Source: a bacterium
GTDB taxonomy: Bacteria; Vulcanimicrobiota; Vulcanimicrobiia; Eremiobacterales; Eremiobacteraceae
NCBI GenBank assembly: GCA_902812405.1
Contig: CADDZI010000027.1
Span: forward strand, 1 to 33,319
Reading direction: 5' to 3'
DNA length: 33,319 nt
This document shows positions 1-7,829 of the stretch, piece by piece. The position numbers and the translations under genes are program-made. The notes below the pieces were generated by a model. That model had not been told where the DNA came from and made no database searches. It saw only the letters and a list, made by a program, of their open reading frames with translations. Every line of letters begins with the position of its first letter. Positions within the stretch are counted from its first letter, which is position 1.

Positions 1-244
1 GCGCCTGGGTCTCATCGGCGGCGGGCCGACCTTCGTCGGAACGATCGTCGGGTACCGTTTTGTCTCACCCCTGCTGTCGGTACTCTTTTTGACGCTGGCC
101 GCCGGGGCCATCATCTACGTCATTACGGAGATGACGAAAGCCGGAGGTCGCCTCGGGTTCAAGGAGCTGACGGCGGTCGGGGTATTCATCGGCTTCGCCG
201 CGGGTCTGGGAACCGATCTCATCCTCAGTGCCGCCGGGGCCTAA
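1..244 (+). CDS. ZIP-family metal transporter, C-terminal fragment
   Basis: The reading frame is open from base 2 to the TAA at 242-244, giving 80 residues; the 5' part lies outside the window. The fragment opens with GLIGGGPTFVGTIVGY, which resembles the glycine-rich stretch leading into the last helices of bacterial ZIP (ZupT/GufA-like) zinc/iron permeases. Two hydrophobic segments follow (about residues 17-37 and 56-78), separated by a short polar loop (MTKAGGRLGFKE). ZIP proteins bring divalent metal ions into the cytoplasm across the inner membrane. The metal-binding helices IV and V are not in view, so the substrate cannot be judged. The stop codon interlocks with that of the convergent acs gene. 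The family call rests on one motif and on topology. Confidence 0.72.
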   Translation, partial: RLGLIGGGPTFVGTIVGYRFVSPLLSVLFLTLAAGAIIYVITEMTKAGGRLGFKELTAVGVFIGFAAGLGTDLILSAAGA

Positions 245-2220
245 GCGTCCTCCTCGCTTGTCAGCGCGCGGGCAGCGTCGGCCAAGTTCTTGACGACCGC
301 GGCATCTGCCAGCGTGGTCGTGTCGCCCAGGGGGCGCTGCTCCATGACGTCGCGCAGCAGGCGGCGCATGATCTTGCCGGAGCGCGTCTTGGGCAGTTCC
401 GGCGTAAAAGTGATGAATTTGGGACGTGCAAAAGCGCCGATCTTGGCAGCGACGTGACGGCGTAACTCATCCGCATCCGCCTCCGACCCGATACCGCCGC
501 CCTTGAGCGTGACGAAGGCCGCAATGGCTTCTCCCGTGATGGGGTCCTTCTTGGAGACGACGGCGGCTTCTGCAACCTGGGGGTGATCGACGAACGCGCT
601 CTCCACCTCGGTGGTCGAGATGCGGTGGCCGGAGACGTTCATGACGTCATCCACCCTGCCCAAGAGCCAGTAGTAGCCGTCGGCGTCCCGTTTGCACCCG
701 TCGGCGGGAAAATAGTAGCCCTGTGCGGCGAACTTGCTCCAGTACGTCTCGAGGTACCGGTCGTGGGCTTTCCACAGCGTCCGCAGCATTGCCGGCCACG
801 GTTTGGTGATGACAATGTACCCGCCGCCGCCCAGCGGTACGGACACGCCGTGATCGTCCACGACGTCGGCAAAGACGCCTGGGTACGGGAAAGTGGCGGA
901 GCCGGGCTTGGTGGCGGTGATGCCAGGCAGGGGCGAGAGCATGATCATGCCTGTCTCCGTCTGCCACCACGTGTCCAGGATCGGGCAGCGCCCGCCCCCG
1001 ATGTGGGTTTGGTACCAGATCCAGGCCTCGGGATTGATAGGCTCGCCGACCGATCCTAAAAGCCGCAACGACGACAGGTTGCGCCGCGCGGGGTACTCGG
1101 GGCCCCACTTCATGAACGTGCGAATGGCGGTGGGTGCCGTGTACAGGATGCTGACTCCGTACTTCTCCACGACGGCCCAGAAGCGGTCCTTGTCCGGATA
1201 GTCGGGCGTCCCTTCGTAGATGACGCTTGTCGTGCGGTTGGCCAGCGGGCCATAGACGATGTAGGAGTGACCGGTGACCCAGCCGATATCGGCCGTGCAC
1301 CAATAGACGTCGTTGTCCTCCCGGATATCGAAGACGTTGCGATGGGTTGAGGCGACGCCGGTCAAGTAGCCGCCGGTCGTGTGCACGATGCCCTTGGGCT
1401 TGGCGGTCGTACCGCTCGAGTACAGGATGTAGAGAATGTCCTCGGCATCCATGTGTTCGGGAGGGCATTCATCGCTCTGTCCCTCGACGAGCTCGTGGTA
1501 CCACGTGTCGCGTGCCGCATCCCAGGGTACCGGATCTCCCACCCGCCGCAGCACGATCGTGTGCTCCACGCTCGGCGCACCCCGCAGCGCTTCGTCGGCA
1601 ATCTGCTTGAGGGGAATCTTGCCGCCCCGCCGCCAGGCCTGATCCTGCGTGATGAGTACCTTGCATTCGCCGTCCACCATCCGGTCGCGCAGACTGTCGG
1701 CGGAAAATCCGCCGAAGACGACGGAGTGAATGGCGCCGATGCGGGCGCAGGCCAAGAGCGCCGCAGGCAGCTGGGGAAGCATCCCCATGTAGATGCCGAC
1801 GCGGTCGCCGCGGCGCACGCCCAGCTCCTTAAGCGCGTTAGCCAGACGGCACGTTTCGCGCAGCAGGCCGGCGTACGTGATCCGAGCGGTGTCGCCCGGT
1901 TCACCTTCCCAAAAGTACGCGACCTGGTCGCCGTGCCCCGCGGCAACGTGGCGATCCAGGCAGTTGAAAGACGCGTTGATCGTTCCGCCGTCGAACCAGC
2001 GCGCGACTTTGGAGGTCTCATCCCATACCAAAACCTTACGCCAGGGCTCGAACCAACTGAGCGCCTGGGCTTCGCCCTCCCAGAATCTCTCGGCGTCAGC
2101 CGCGGCACGCGCATAGATCTCAGGGTCACGCACCCGCGCCCGGGAGGCGAAGCCCGGCGGCGGCGGAAACGTACGCCGCTCGTCCAGCAGAGCTTCGATG
2201 GCTTGGCGATGTTCGATCAT
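241..2220 (-). CDS. acs: Acetyl-CoA synthetase (AMP-forming)
   Basis: 659 residues, a full-length Acs. It activates acetate to acetyl-AMP and then acetyl-CoA in the cytoplasm. Seen: the AMP-binding P-loop YSSGTTAKPKGIVH, the WWQTETG adenylate motif, the hinge segment GRVDDVMNVSGHR, and the C-terminal KTRSGKIMRR, whose Lys (about residue 616) is the one acetylated in characterised Acs enzymes. The TTAKPKG form of the P-loop (Ala where most have Gly) and the segment TADIGWVTGHSYIVYGPL are, from memory, like actinobacterial Acs. The ATG start is at 2220, with a GGAGGAGA-type ribosome site just upstream on the minus strand. No partner gene is adjacent. Its stop overlaps the stop of the convergent ZIP gene. 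Confidence 0.96.
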   Translation of the reverse strand: MIEHRQAIEALLDERRTFPPPPGFASRARVRDPEIYARAAADAERFWEGEAQALSWFEPWRKVLVWDETSKVARWFDGGTINASFNCLDRHVAAGHGDQVAYFWEGEPGDTARITYAGLLRETCRLANALKELGVRRGDRVGIYMGMLPQLPAALLACARIGAIHSVVFGGFSADSLRDRMVDGECKVLITQDQAWRRGGKIPLKQIADEALRGAPSVEHTIVLRRVGDPVPWDAARDTWYHELVEGQSDECPPEHMDAEDILYILYSSGTTAKPKGIVHTTGGYLTGVASTHRNVFDIREDNDVYWCTADIGWVTGHSYIVYGPLANRTTSVIYEGTPDYPDKDRFWAVVEKYGVSILYTAPTAIRTFMKWGPEYPARRNLSSLRLLGSVGEPINPEAWIWYQTHIGGGRCPILDTWWQTETGMIMLSPLPGITATKPGSATFPYPGVFADVVDDHGVSVPLGGGGYIVITKPWPAMLRTLWKAHDRYLETYWSKFAAQGYYFPADGCKRDADGYYWLLGRVDDVMNVSGHRISTTEVESAFVDHPQVAEAAVVSKKDPITGEAIAAFVTLKGGGIGSEADADELRRHVAAKIGAFARPKFITFTPELPKTRSGKIMRRLLRDVMEQRPLGDTTTLADAAVVKNLADAARALTSEEDA

Positions 2221-2571
2221 GAACTCTCCTCCCGCCCGCGCTCGCTGCAGGCACGCCCCGGGGCACGGGCCGCACGGAACTTTTGCGCCTTACCCAAAAG
2301 CGGCCTGCCCCAGGTTCGGGATGGGTAGGTCCGGATTGGGCACCTCGGCACCGGTAACCCCAATGACAGGGACCGCCCCGGCGGCTCCGCCCGAGGTGTT
2401 CGATTCACCGCGCGCCCCGATCACGTGGGCTGTTTGGATGACACGCATGCGGCGCCGCGCCGGGTGTGCGCACTTCGAGCCCCGCTGCAGCCGCCGAGAC
2501 AGAGGGTGACGTAGGCGGCGCCGCGCGGCGTGCAGAAGACAGAGCGGCCGCCCGCTCCGAGAGGACATCCC
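2221..2571. other. Divergent intergenic region, acs / M48 protease
   Basis: 351 bases between two divergently transcribed genes, so it must hold the promoters of both. I could not assign -35/-10 boxes with confidence. A small hairpin is visible (CTTTTG at 2280-2285 pairing with CAAAAG at 2295-2300). A minus-strand frame at 2290-2448 could encode a 52-residue peptide ending in GAEVPNPDLPIPNLGQAAFG; it has no clear ribosome-binding site and no recognised relative, so it is not listed as a gene. Confidence 0.5.
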
Positions 2572-4470
2572 ATGCGCAGCCTAGTCTTCTGTCTCGCCCT
2601 CACTCTGCTCCTCAGCGCGGCACTGCCGCCCGCGCCGGCCCGCGCGATGTCGACCGCCAAGGAAGTCGCCATCGGCGAAGCGCAGAACAAGCAGATTGAT
2701 GCTGAGAACAACATCATCACCGATCCCTTCCTGACGGATTGGGTCAACGGCATCGGGGCCAAGCTGGCGGCCAACCGGTACCGCAGCGACATCACGTATC
2801 GCTTCGAAATCCTCGGGGTCGATGACATCAACGCGTTTGCCCTGCCCGGCGGCTTCATGCACGCCGACCTTGGATTGTTGAACTTCGTGGGCTCGGACGA
2901 CGAATTGGCTGCCGTGCTGGGGCACGAGATGGGGCACGTGGAACGTCGCCACGTCATTACCCTCAACGCGAAAGCCAACATCCTCAGCGTGCTGATCGGC
3001 GTCCTATCGATTCTCTCGCCCATCGCCTACCTGTTTGGCGGCTATGGCGGGGAGCTGGCGATCAACAAGTTATCGCGCGAGGACGAGTTGCAGGCGGATC
3101 AGTACGGTCTGCTGCTCATGCGCCGCGCCGGATACGATCCCCAGGGTGCGGTGGACCTCATGGCGCACCTTGCCAAACTCAGCGAAGGCGGACCGCAAGA
3201 GAGTCGAACCGACGTGTGGCTGGAAGATCACCCCCAACCCAAAGATCGCATTGCGCACTTGGAAGGCTATCCGGGTCTCAATAATCCGTCCGCAGCCCAG
3301 ATCACGGCGTATGCGATTCACGACCAAGATGAGGGACGGTACTCCTACGCACGGGTTCGTTTGCAGCAGGCTTTGGCCAAGGATCCCGGCAACGCGCTGG
3401 CTCGGGCACACGCGACGGAGGTGGCCGTGGCCCTGACCGACGCTCCCGGGCCGGCTCTTCGAGCGGTGGCCTCGGTACAAGCGCAGGACGTGTATGGGTT
3501 GGGCGAGATCGCGGCCGCCGTGGCGCGGGCCGAGGCGCTGACCAAGGCAGACGCCCAGCTAGCGGCGCAACGCGCCAAGAGTTCGCGCACCGATCTGGAA
3601 ACGTTGTTCAATCTCCTGCAGGGTCAGACGAATGGAGCTCCCAACCTCGGGTCCCCCAAGAAGGCCGGGAACAACTTGGCGCAGGCGATTGACGGATTAC
3701 ACCACATTGCGCGGGCCATCAACGGTACGCTATCGATGACGCAGGACGTGTTGAGCAACGCCGGCAGCCTGGCGGCGCAGAACATGGAACCTCTGCACAA
3801 CATGGCCGGGTCGCTGGCGGCCGCGTCACTGTCGGACACGACACGCGTTCTGTTGCCGTCCTATCCGTTGCTGGCGTCGCGTTTGTCGGCGGCCGGAGAC
3901 CACTTCGTGCGTGCCGTGGACGATGCGCGTGCCGCGATCGCCATGAGTAACGATGCGGTCAAGCAGCTGGGGACCTTCCTCGCCGCCCTCAATGCGGTGG
4001 ATACGACGGGCGGCGACATTTCAGCAAAGGACATGCCTCCGATTGCCCAGGCGATGACGGCGGCGCGCACCTCATGGGATGCGGCCCAGCAAATGGCGCA
4101 ACGCGCCTCCGACCTCATGTATGCCGCTCAGACGGCCACGCTGTCGGCTAACCTGAGCCTGCTCGACCTCTACTCCTCGCCCGCGCGCTACGACGCCTAC
4201 CGCAAGGCCGTTGCGTTTCGTTTCCCGGACGTGACGTTGCCCGGTTACGACGCCGTGGCCGGTTCTGCGGTGACGCCGGGTGAATTGGGGTGCGACGCCT
4301 GGCTGAGTTACGAAACCAAGGAGCCGGTGGAGCGCTTTATCGCAGACGAAACCGCTTCAGGTATCTCATGTCCGGACATCGCACTGGCGCGCCACCTGTT
4401 CGGCGAATCTATGGAGATTGCCGAAGGGCTGCTTTACGAGGACTACATCGAGGTCCCCGAGCGACCGTAG
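2572..4470 (+). CDS. Secreted M48-family metalloprotease with long helical C-terminal region
   Basis: 632 residues from the ATG at 2572. That start has a good ribosome site (GAGAGGA) and directly gives a signal peptide (MRSLVFCLALTLLLSAALPP, cleavage near ARA-M). An upstream in-frame GTG at 2530 would bury the signal and is rejected. The zinc site is HEMGH at residues 118-122, with the third ligand Glu172 in ELQAD, as in M48 peptidases of the BepA/YfgC and LoiP type. Between them lies a hydrophobic hairpin (ANILSVLIGVLSILSPIAYL). After about residue 240 there is a short TPR-like stretch (YSYARVRLQQALAKDPGNAL), then about 200 residues of Ala-rich predicted helix and a small C-terminal region with two Cys. 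Likely a periplasmic quality-control protease; the function of the extension is unknown. Confidence 0.88.
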   Translation: MRSLVFCLALTLLLSAALPPAPARAMSTAKEVAIGEAQNKQIDAENNIITDPFLTDWVNGIGAKLAANRYRSDITYRFEILGVDDINAFALPGGFMHADLGLLNFVGSDDELAAVLGHEMGHVERRHVITLNAKANILSVLIGVLSILSPIAYLFGGYGGELAINKLSREDELQADQYGLLLMRRAGYDPQGAVDLMAHLAKLSEGGPQESRTDVWLEDHPQPKDRIAHLEGYPGLNNPSAAQITAYAIHDQDEGRYSYARVRLQQALAKDPGNALARAHATEVAVALTDAPGPALRAVASVQAQDVYGLGEIAAAVARAEALTKADAQLAAQRAKSSRTDLETLFNLLQGQTNGAPNLGSPKKAGNNLAQAIDGLHHIARAINGTLSMTQDVLSNAGSLAAQNMEPLHNMAGSLAAASLSDTTRVLLPSYPLLASRLSAAGDHFVRAVDDARAAIAMSNDAVKQLGTFLAALNAVDTTGGDISAKDMPPIAQAMTAARTSWDAAQQMAQRASDLMYAAQTATLSANLSLLDLYSSPARYDAYRKAVAFRFPDVTLPGYDAVAGSAVTPGELGCDAWLSYETKEPVERFIADETASGISCPDIALARHLFGESMEIAEGLLYEDYIEVPERP

Positions 4471-4579
4471 CGGTCGCGCTTGCGCGACCGCGAGTAGCGA
4501 TCGACCTTGGCCGGCAGTCGCACCTGCGCAACCGAGTGAGTGTGTGCCTGCATCGTCACGCTTGCGCGACCGCGAGAAC
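4470..4579. repeat. REP-like repeat cluster with a hairpin at the 3' end of the M48 gene
   Basis: A 10-bp perfect inverted repeat (4470-4479 with 4482-4491) starts on the last base of the M48 stop codon. The unit GTCGCGCTTGCGCGACCG (4473-4490) recurs at 4517-4534 with 3 mismatches in 18. It recurs again at 4555-4576, where 21 of 22 bases match the longer first copy. There is no T-tract, so it is not a classical intrinsic terminator. Its place between convergent genes suggests a REP-type mRNA-stabilising or termination element. Confidence 0.7.
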
Positions 4580-4620
4580 CTTACACCTTGGGAAAGCGCA
4601 TGTACGGCCGTCAACGTGCC

Positions 4621-5796
4621 TTATGGCGCGGCAATCTCGGACGCGGTCCTCATTCCCTTCCGCTGCGCGTTGAGGCCCATGAGCAGCGCAAGGAGGGCGA
4701 AGATCGCGGAGACCGCGCCGGCCCACGGCGCGCCGTACCGGCCCAGGACCGCCGTGGAGACCGGTGGCATCACCACCCCCGAGAGGTTGTCGAGAGCTGA
4801 ACTGACGCCCAGAATGGTTCCTCGCTGGTTCTCGGGTGTATGCTCGGTGAGAATGGAGGCCAATGCCGGCCGTGCCACGGCCATGCTGAAGGCAAAGAGC
4901 GTGAAGGTCGGGAGCATGCTGGCAATCGTGTGGATGAATGGAACGAGAGCAAAAGCCGCCAGCGCCGCCGCGATGCCGATCGTGCTGCTGAGGCGTGACC
5001 GCAGCCGCTCGATCAATCGCGGCCCGGGTCCCACCTGGATCACGACGCTGAGGGCGCCGAAGCCGGCAAAGAAGAAGCTGGTTTGGCTGGCGGTGAAGCC
5101 CAGGGCCGCCTGCAGGAGCAAAGCGTACACGCCAAACCAGGCATACAGGGACAAGGAGAAAGCCCATAATTGGAGCAGGACCGGTCCGATCCGAGGGTCG
5201 GTGAGCGAGCTCCAAATCTGACGCAAGCTGGCGGCTTGACTGTCGCCCCCGGTGCGCGATTCGGGCAGCATGAAGACGGTCAACCCCAGCGTCAGGACCT
5301 GAAGGGCTGCGGCCGCGAGAAAGGGAGCGCTGAAACCATAGCGCTCCAACAGCACCCCTCCGAGGACCGGGCCGAAAACAATCCCGGCGCTGAACGATGC
5401 GCCCAGGTACGAGAAGGCGCGTCCGCGTTGGGCCGGTTCCACCAGGTCGGCGATGTAAGCCTGCGTGACGCTGATGTTGCCTCCCGACAGACCCTCAATG
5501 ATGCGCGCCCCGAAAACGGCGCCGATCGTGTGCGCAAACGCTAGCATGAACCACCCGGCGCTGGCGCCGATCTGGCTGACGATCAGCACCTTCTTGCGGC
5601 CGACACGATCGCTGACGTTGCCCCACACCGGGCCGGCGATGAATTGGCAGGCGGCGAACGTGGAGAAGAGAGCGCCGACGACGATGTCCGACGCCCCAAA
5701 ACTCTTGACGAAGTACGGCAGAATGGGCAGCAGAATGCTGAAGCCCAGGATGTCGATGAACGTGACGCCGAGGATGGGGAGAATGCGCGTCAACAT
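4621..5796 (-). CDS. MFS transporter (drug:H+ antiporter-1 / TetA-like)
   Basis: 391 residues from the ATG at 5796 (MLTRILPILGVTFIDILGF). Longer in-frame starts add only low-complexity, Arg-rich sequence and are rejected. About twelve hydrophobic helices are visible. MFS motif A, GNVSDRVGRKKVLI, lies in the loop between helices 2 and 3, and a motif C-like glycine-rich helix 5 (SAGIVFGPVLGGVLL) marks antiporter-type exporters. The N-terminal D-x-x-G-F-S-I-x-x-P pattern is typical of the TetA/MdtG branch. Expected to be an inner-membrane proton-driven exporter; the substrate is not predictable. It is convergent with the M48 protease and stands alone on its strand. The ribosome-binding site is weak. 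Confidence 0.88.
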   Translation of the reverse strand: MLTRILPILGVTFIDILGFSILLPILPYFVKSFGASDIVVGALFSTFAACQFIAGPVWGNVSDRVGRKKVLIVSQIGASAGWFMLAFAHTIGAVFGARIIEGLSGGNISVTQAYIADLVEPAQRGRAFSYLGASFSAGIVFGPVLGGVLLERYGFSAPFLAAAALQVLTLGLTVFMLPESRTGGDSQAASLRQIWSSLTDPRIGPVLLQLWAFSLSLYAWFGVYALLLQAALGFTASQTSFFFAGFGALSVVIQVGPGPRLIERLRSRLSSTIGIAAALAAFALVPFIHTIASMLPTFTLFAFSMAVARPALASILTEHTPENQRGTILGVSSALDNLSGVVMPPVSTAVLGRYGAPWAGAVSAIFALLALLMGLNAQRKGMRTASEIAAP

Positions 5797-5907
5797 GTCG
5801 GATTCATATGAGTTGGCAGCCCCCGACGCGGGCACCTCGTGTTGAGGCTTGTCACAAGTGGCGAACAATGCCTTCTGCGGTGCGCCGCACCCGTAACAGG
5901 GAGCCGC

Positions 5908-6013
5908 TGCGTCGGTCGTACCGATGCGGAGCCGGCTCGACCTCCTGACTCCCGCAGACATCGCATCCGGAGCAGACGTTGCGCCGGCCGTACGAATGCA
6001 GAGCCCGCTCGAC
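5908..6013. repeat. Pair of 34-bp imperfect direct repeats, 72-bp period
   Basis: Copy 1 at 5908-5941 (starting TGCGTCGGTCGTACC) and copy 2 at 5980-6013 (starting TGCGCCGGCCGTACG) match at 28 of 34 bases. Copy 1 contains the 10-bp palindrome GAGCCGGCTC (5929-5938). They lie in the divergent spacer upstream of the MFS gene (minus) and a small membrane protein gene (plus). This could be a repeated regulator site or a remnant of a dispersed repeat. The rest of 5797-6068 holds no gene that I can support. Confidence 0.6.
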
Positions 6014-6068
6014 GGCTCTGCAGACCAATCCTCCCTTCTCCCGAGGCCGCCAAGGAGGCGAAGAAGAC

Positions 6069-6305
6069 GTGAAAGTTGCAGTCTGTGCGTGTGCATCGCT
6101 GGTTGCTGCAGTCTACCTGACCTTCGGCCCGCTTGACGCGACGATCGCATCCGCGGCTTGTTCGGCACTTCTGCTTACGGCGTTGAAGTTGGCGGAACGC
6201 CGTGATGCCGAATCCTTGGAACCTTGCAGCTCGCGTCTGGAGGTCGTTGAAGGGTCGTCCGGGGCGACTCGCAGCTTTTCGAGCTCCGGGCAGAGCGTGT
6301 CGTAA
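6069..6305 (+). CDS. Small putative membrane protein, unknown function
   Basis: 78 residues from a GTG at 6069, chosen because an AAGGAGG ribosome site (6052-6058) stands exactly 10 bases upstream. Two short hydrophobic stretches are seen (AVCACASLVAAVYLTF near residue 4 and TIASAACSALLLTALKLA near residue 25), followed by a polar, Ser-rich tail. This suggests a two-pass or hairpin inner-membrane peptide. I do not recognise a family. It ends 87 bases before the GH125 gene on the same strand, so the two may be co-transcribed. Support rests on the ribosome site and the hydrophobic pattern only. Confidence 0.45.
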   Translation: MKVAVCACASLVAAVYLTFGPLDATIASAACSALLLTALKLAERRDAESLEPCSSRLEVVEGSSGATRSFSSSGQSVS

Positions 6306-6392
6306 GCCCAGTCGTGCCCTATCGTCCTGCCGGCAGGCCACGTCTTGCCGGCAGCGCAGGAACGCGCCGCGCCATCGCGTGAACTGCGTCGG

Positions 6393-7829
6393 GTGACGTT
6401 CGCGCGCCGCAGTCTCGTTGCCGCCGCCGCGGCGGGCTGGATATGTCTAGGCGGGGCAACCCAGGATGTCGTTTCGGCGGCGCCACCGCCGGCCGCAGGG
6501 ACTGCAAAGACGATCGCGCTGACTTTACCCGGGATGCGGGCGCGGACGATCGACGTCGACGCCGATACGCTCTTCCACACCCTGGTTTTCGACTTTGCGC
6601 GGGCAGACGACGAGACGACGTACGTGGCGACCGGTGACATTCCGGCGATGTGGTTGCGGGACTCATCGGCGCAGACGCTGCCCTATGTCCGGTTTGTGCC
6701 ACGCTACCCGCGGCTTGCTGCCACCGTGCGCGGCGTCATCCAGCGTAACGCGCGCAACATTCTGACCGATCCGTACGCCAACGCCTTCACGCAGAGTTAC
6801 AAGGTCTGGGAAGAGAAGTGGGAGGTTGATTCGTTCGCCTACACGATTTTACTGGACACCGTCTACTGGGAGACGACCCACGACCGCGCCATGTTTACCC
6901 CTCGCCTGCATTGGGCGTGGGAGCACATCCTCGCCACCTATCGCTGCGAGCAGCGCCACGACGTCTGTTCCGGATACCGTTCGCCGTTTTTAGGCAACCA
7001 CGGCCGGGGAGCGCCGTTCGCCCCGACCGGCATGCTGTGGTGTGCCTTCCGGCCCTCGGATGACCCGGTGCGCTACCCGTTCAACATCCCCCAAAATCTG
7101 TTTGCGGCGGAGCAACTGGAGAATCTGGCCGACCTTGCGGTCATCGGCTACGACGATCCGGGTCTGGCACGGGAAGCCCGCTCGCTTGCCGCGGCAATCC
7201 TGTCCGGCGTCGCGACCTACGGCGTCATTGACGACTTTCGCTATGGGTGGACCTTCGCCTACGAGGTGGATGGCCTCGGCAATGCGCTGCTCATGGACGA
7301 TGCCAACATGCCGAACCTCCTGACCCTCCCGTACTTGGGACTCGTCGGCCGTGACGAACCCGTCTACCTGGCGACGCGGCGCTTCTCGCTGTCGCCGGAC
7401 AATCCGTATTGGTATCGAGGACGCTACGGTGCCGGCCTAGGAAGCCCGCACACGCCGACCGGCTGGGTGTGGCCCCTGGGTCTCATCGGGCAGGCTCTCA
7501 CGGCGGATAGCGCGGATGAGATTGAGGAAATCTTCGCCCAGCTGCGCGCCTTGGACGGCCGCAGCGGGCTCCTCTACGAGAGCATTGATCCGGATCGGCC
7601 CTGGCACTTTACGCGCAGTGAATTCGGCTGGGCCAATGCTCTCTACGCGGAGTTGTTCTTTCGCACGGTGGCCGGCTTCCAGCCCTATCGCCCGCGTTTG
7701 GGCTGGGAAAACGTGTCCGATCCCTTCGCGGAGAAGGTGTTCACACCGCCCAGGCTGACGGGCCCCCTGCAGGCGTTGCAAGCATCCGCAGCCATCTACG
7801 ATGCATTGGACCGGGTTCTTTCGCACTAA
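6393..7829 (+). CDS. Glycoside hydrolase family 125 exo-alpha-mannosidase
   Basis: GH125 enzymes are metal-independent, inverting exo-alpha-1,6-mannosidases with an (alpha/alpha)6 barrel. Seen in order: TGDIPAMWLRDSSAQ, YEVDGLGNALLMDDANMPNL, PHTPTGWVWPLGLIGQAL and FTRSEFGWANALYAELF, all hallmark blocks of the family. The acidic residues in the second block and near the C terminus are the likely catalytic pair. The GTG at 6393 gives 478 residues and a Tat-like leader (FARRSLVAAAAAGWICLGG), suggesting export as a folded enzyme. A TTG at 6345 in the same frame would add 16 residues; neither start has a strong ribosome site. The stop codon interlocks with that of the convergent sigma gene. Probable role: trimming alpha-mannosides of glycans taken up or turned over at the cell envelope. 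Confidence 0.9.
   Translation: MTFARRSLVAAAAAGWICLGGATQDVVSAAPPPAAGTAKTIALTLPGMRARTIDVDADTLFHTLVFDFARADDETTYVATGDIPAMWLRDSSAQTLPYVRFVPRYPRLAATVRGVIQRNARNILTDPYANAFTQSYKVWEEKWEVDSFAYTILLDTVYWETTHDRAMFTPRLHWAWEHILATYRCEQRHDVCSGYRSPFLGNHGRGAPFAPTGMLWCAFRPSDDPVRYPFNIPQNLFAAEQLENLADLAVIGYDDPGLAREARSLAAAILSGVATYGVIDDFRYGWTFAYEVDGLGNALLMDDANMPNLLTLPYLGLVGRDEPVYLATRRFSLSPDNPYWYRGRYGAGLGSPHTPTGWVWPLGLIGQALTADSADEIEEIFAQLRALDGRSGLLYESIDPDRPWHFTRSEFGWANALYAELFFRTVAGFQPYRPRLGWENVSDPFAEKVFTPPRLTGPLQALQASAAIYDALDRVLSH

Noticed and set aside
583-1059. Plus-strand frame inside acs
   Set aside because: It is a shadow of the acs coding strand in high-GC DNA; no family features.
4470-4579. A short CRISPR array
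   Set aside because: Only three copies, unequal spacers of about 16-22 bases, one degenerate unit and no cas genes; it fits a REP-like cluster better.
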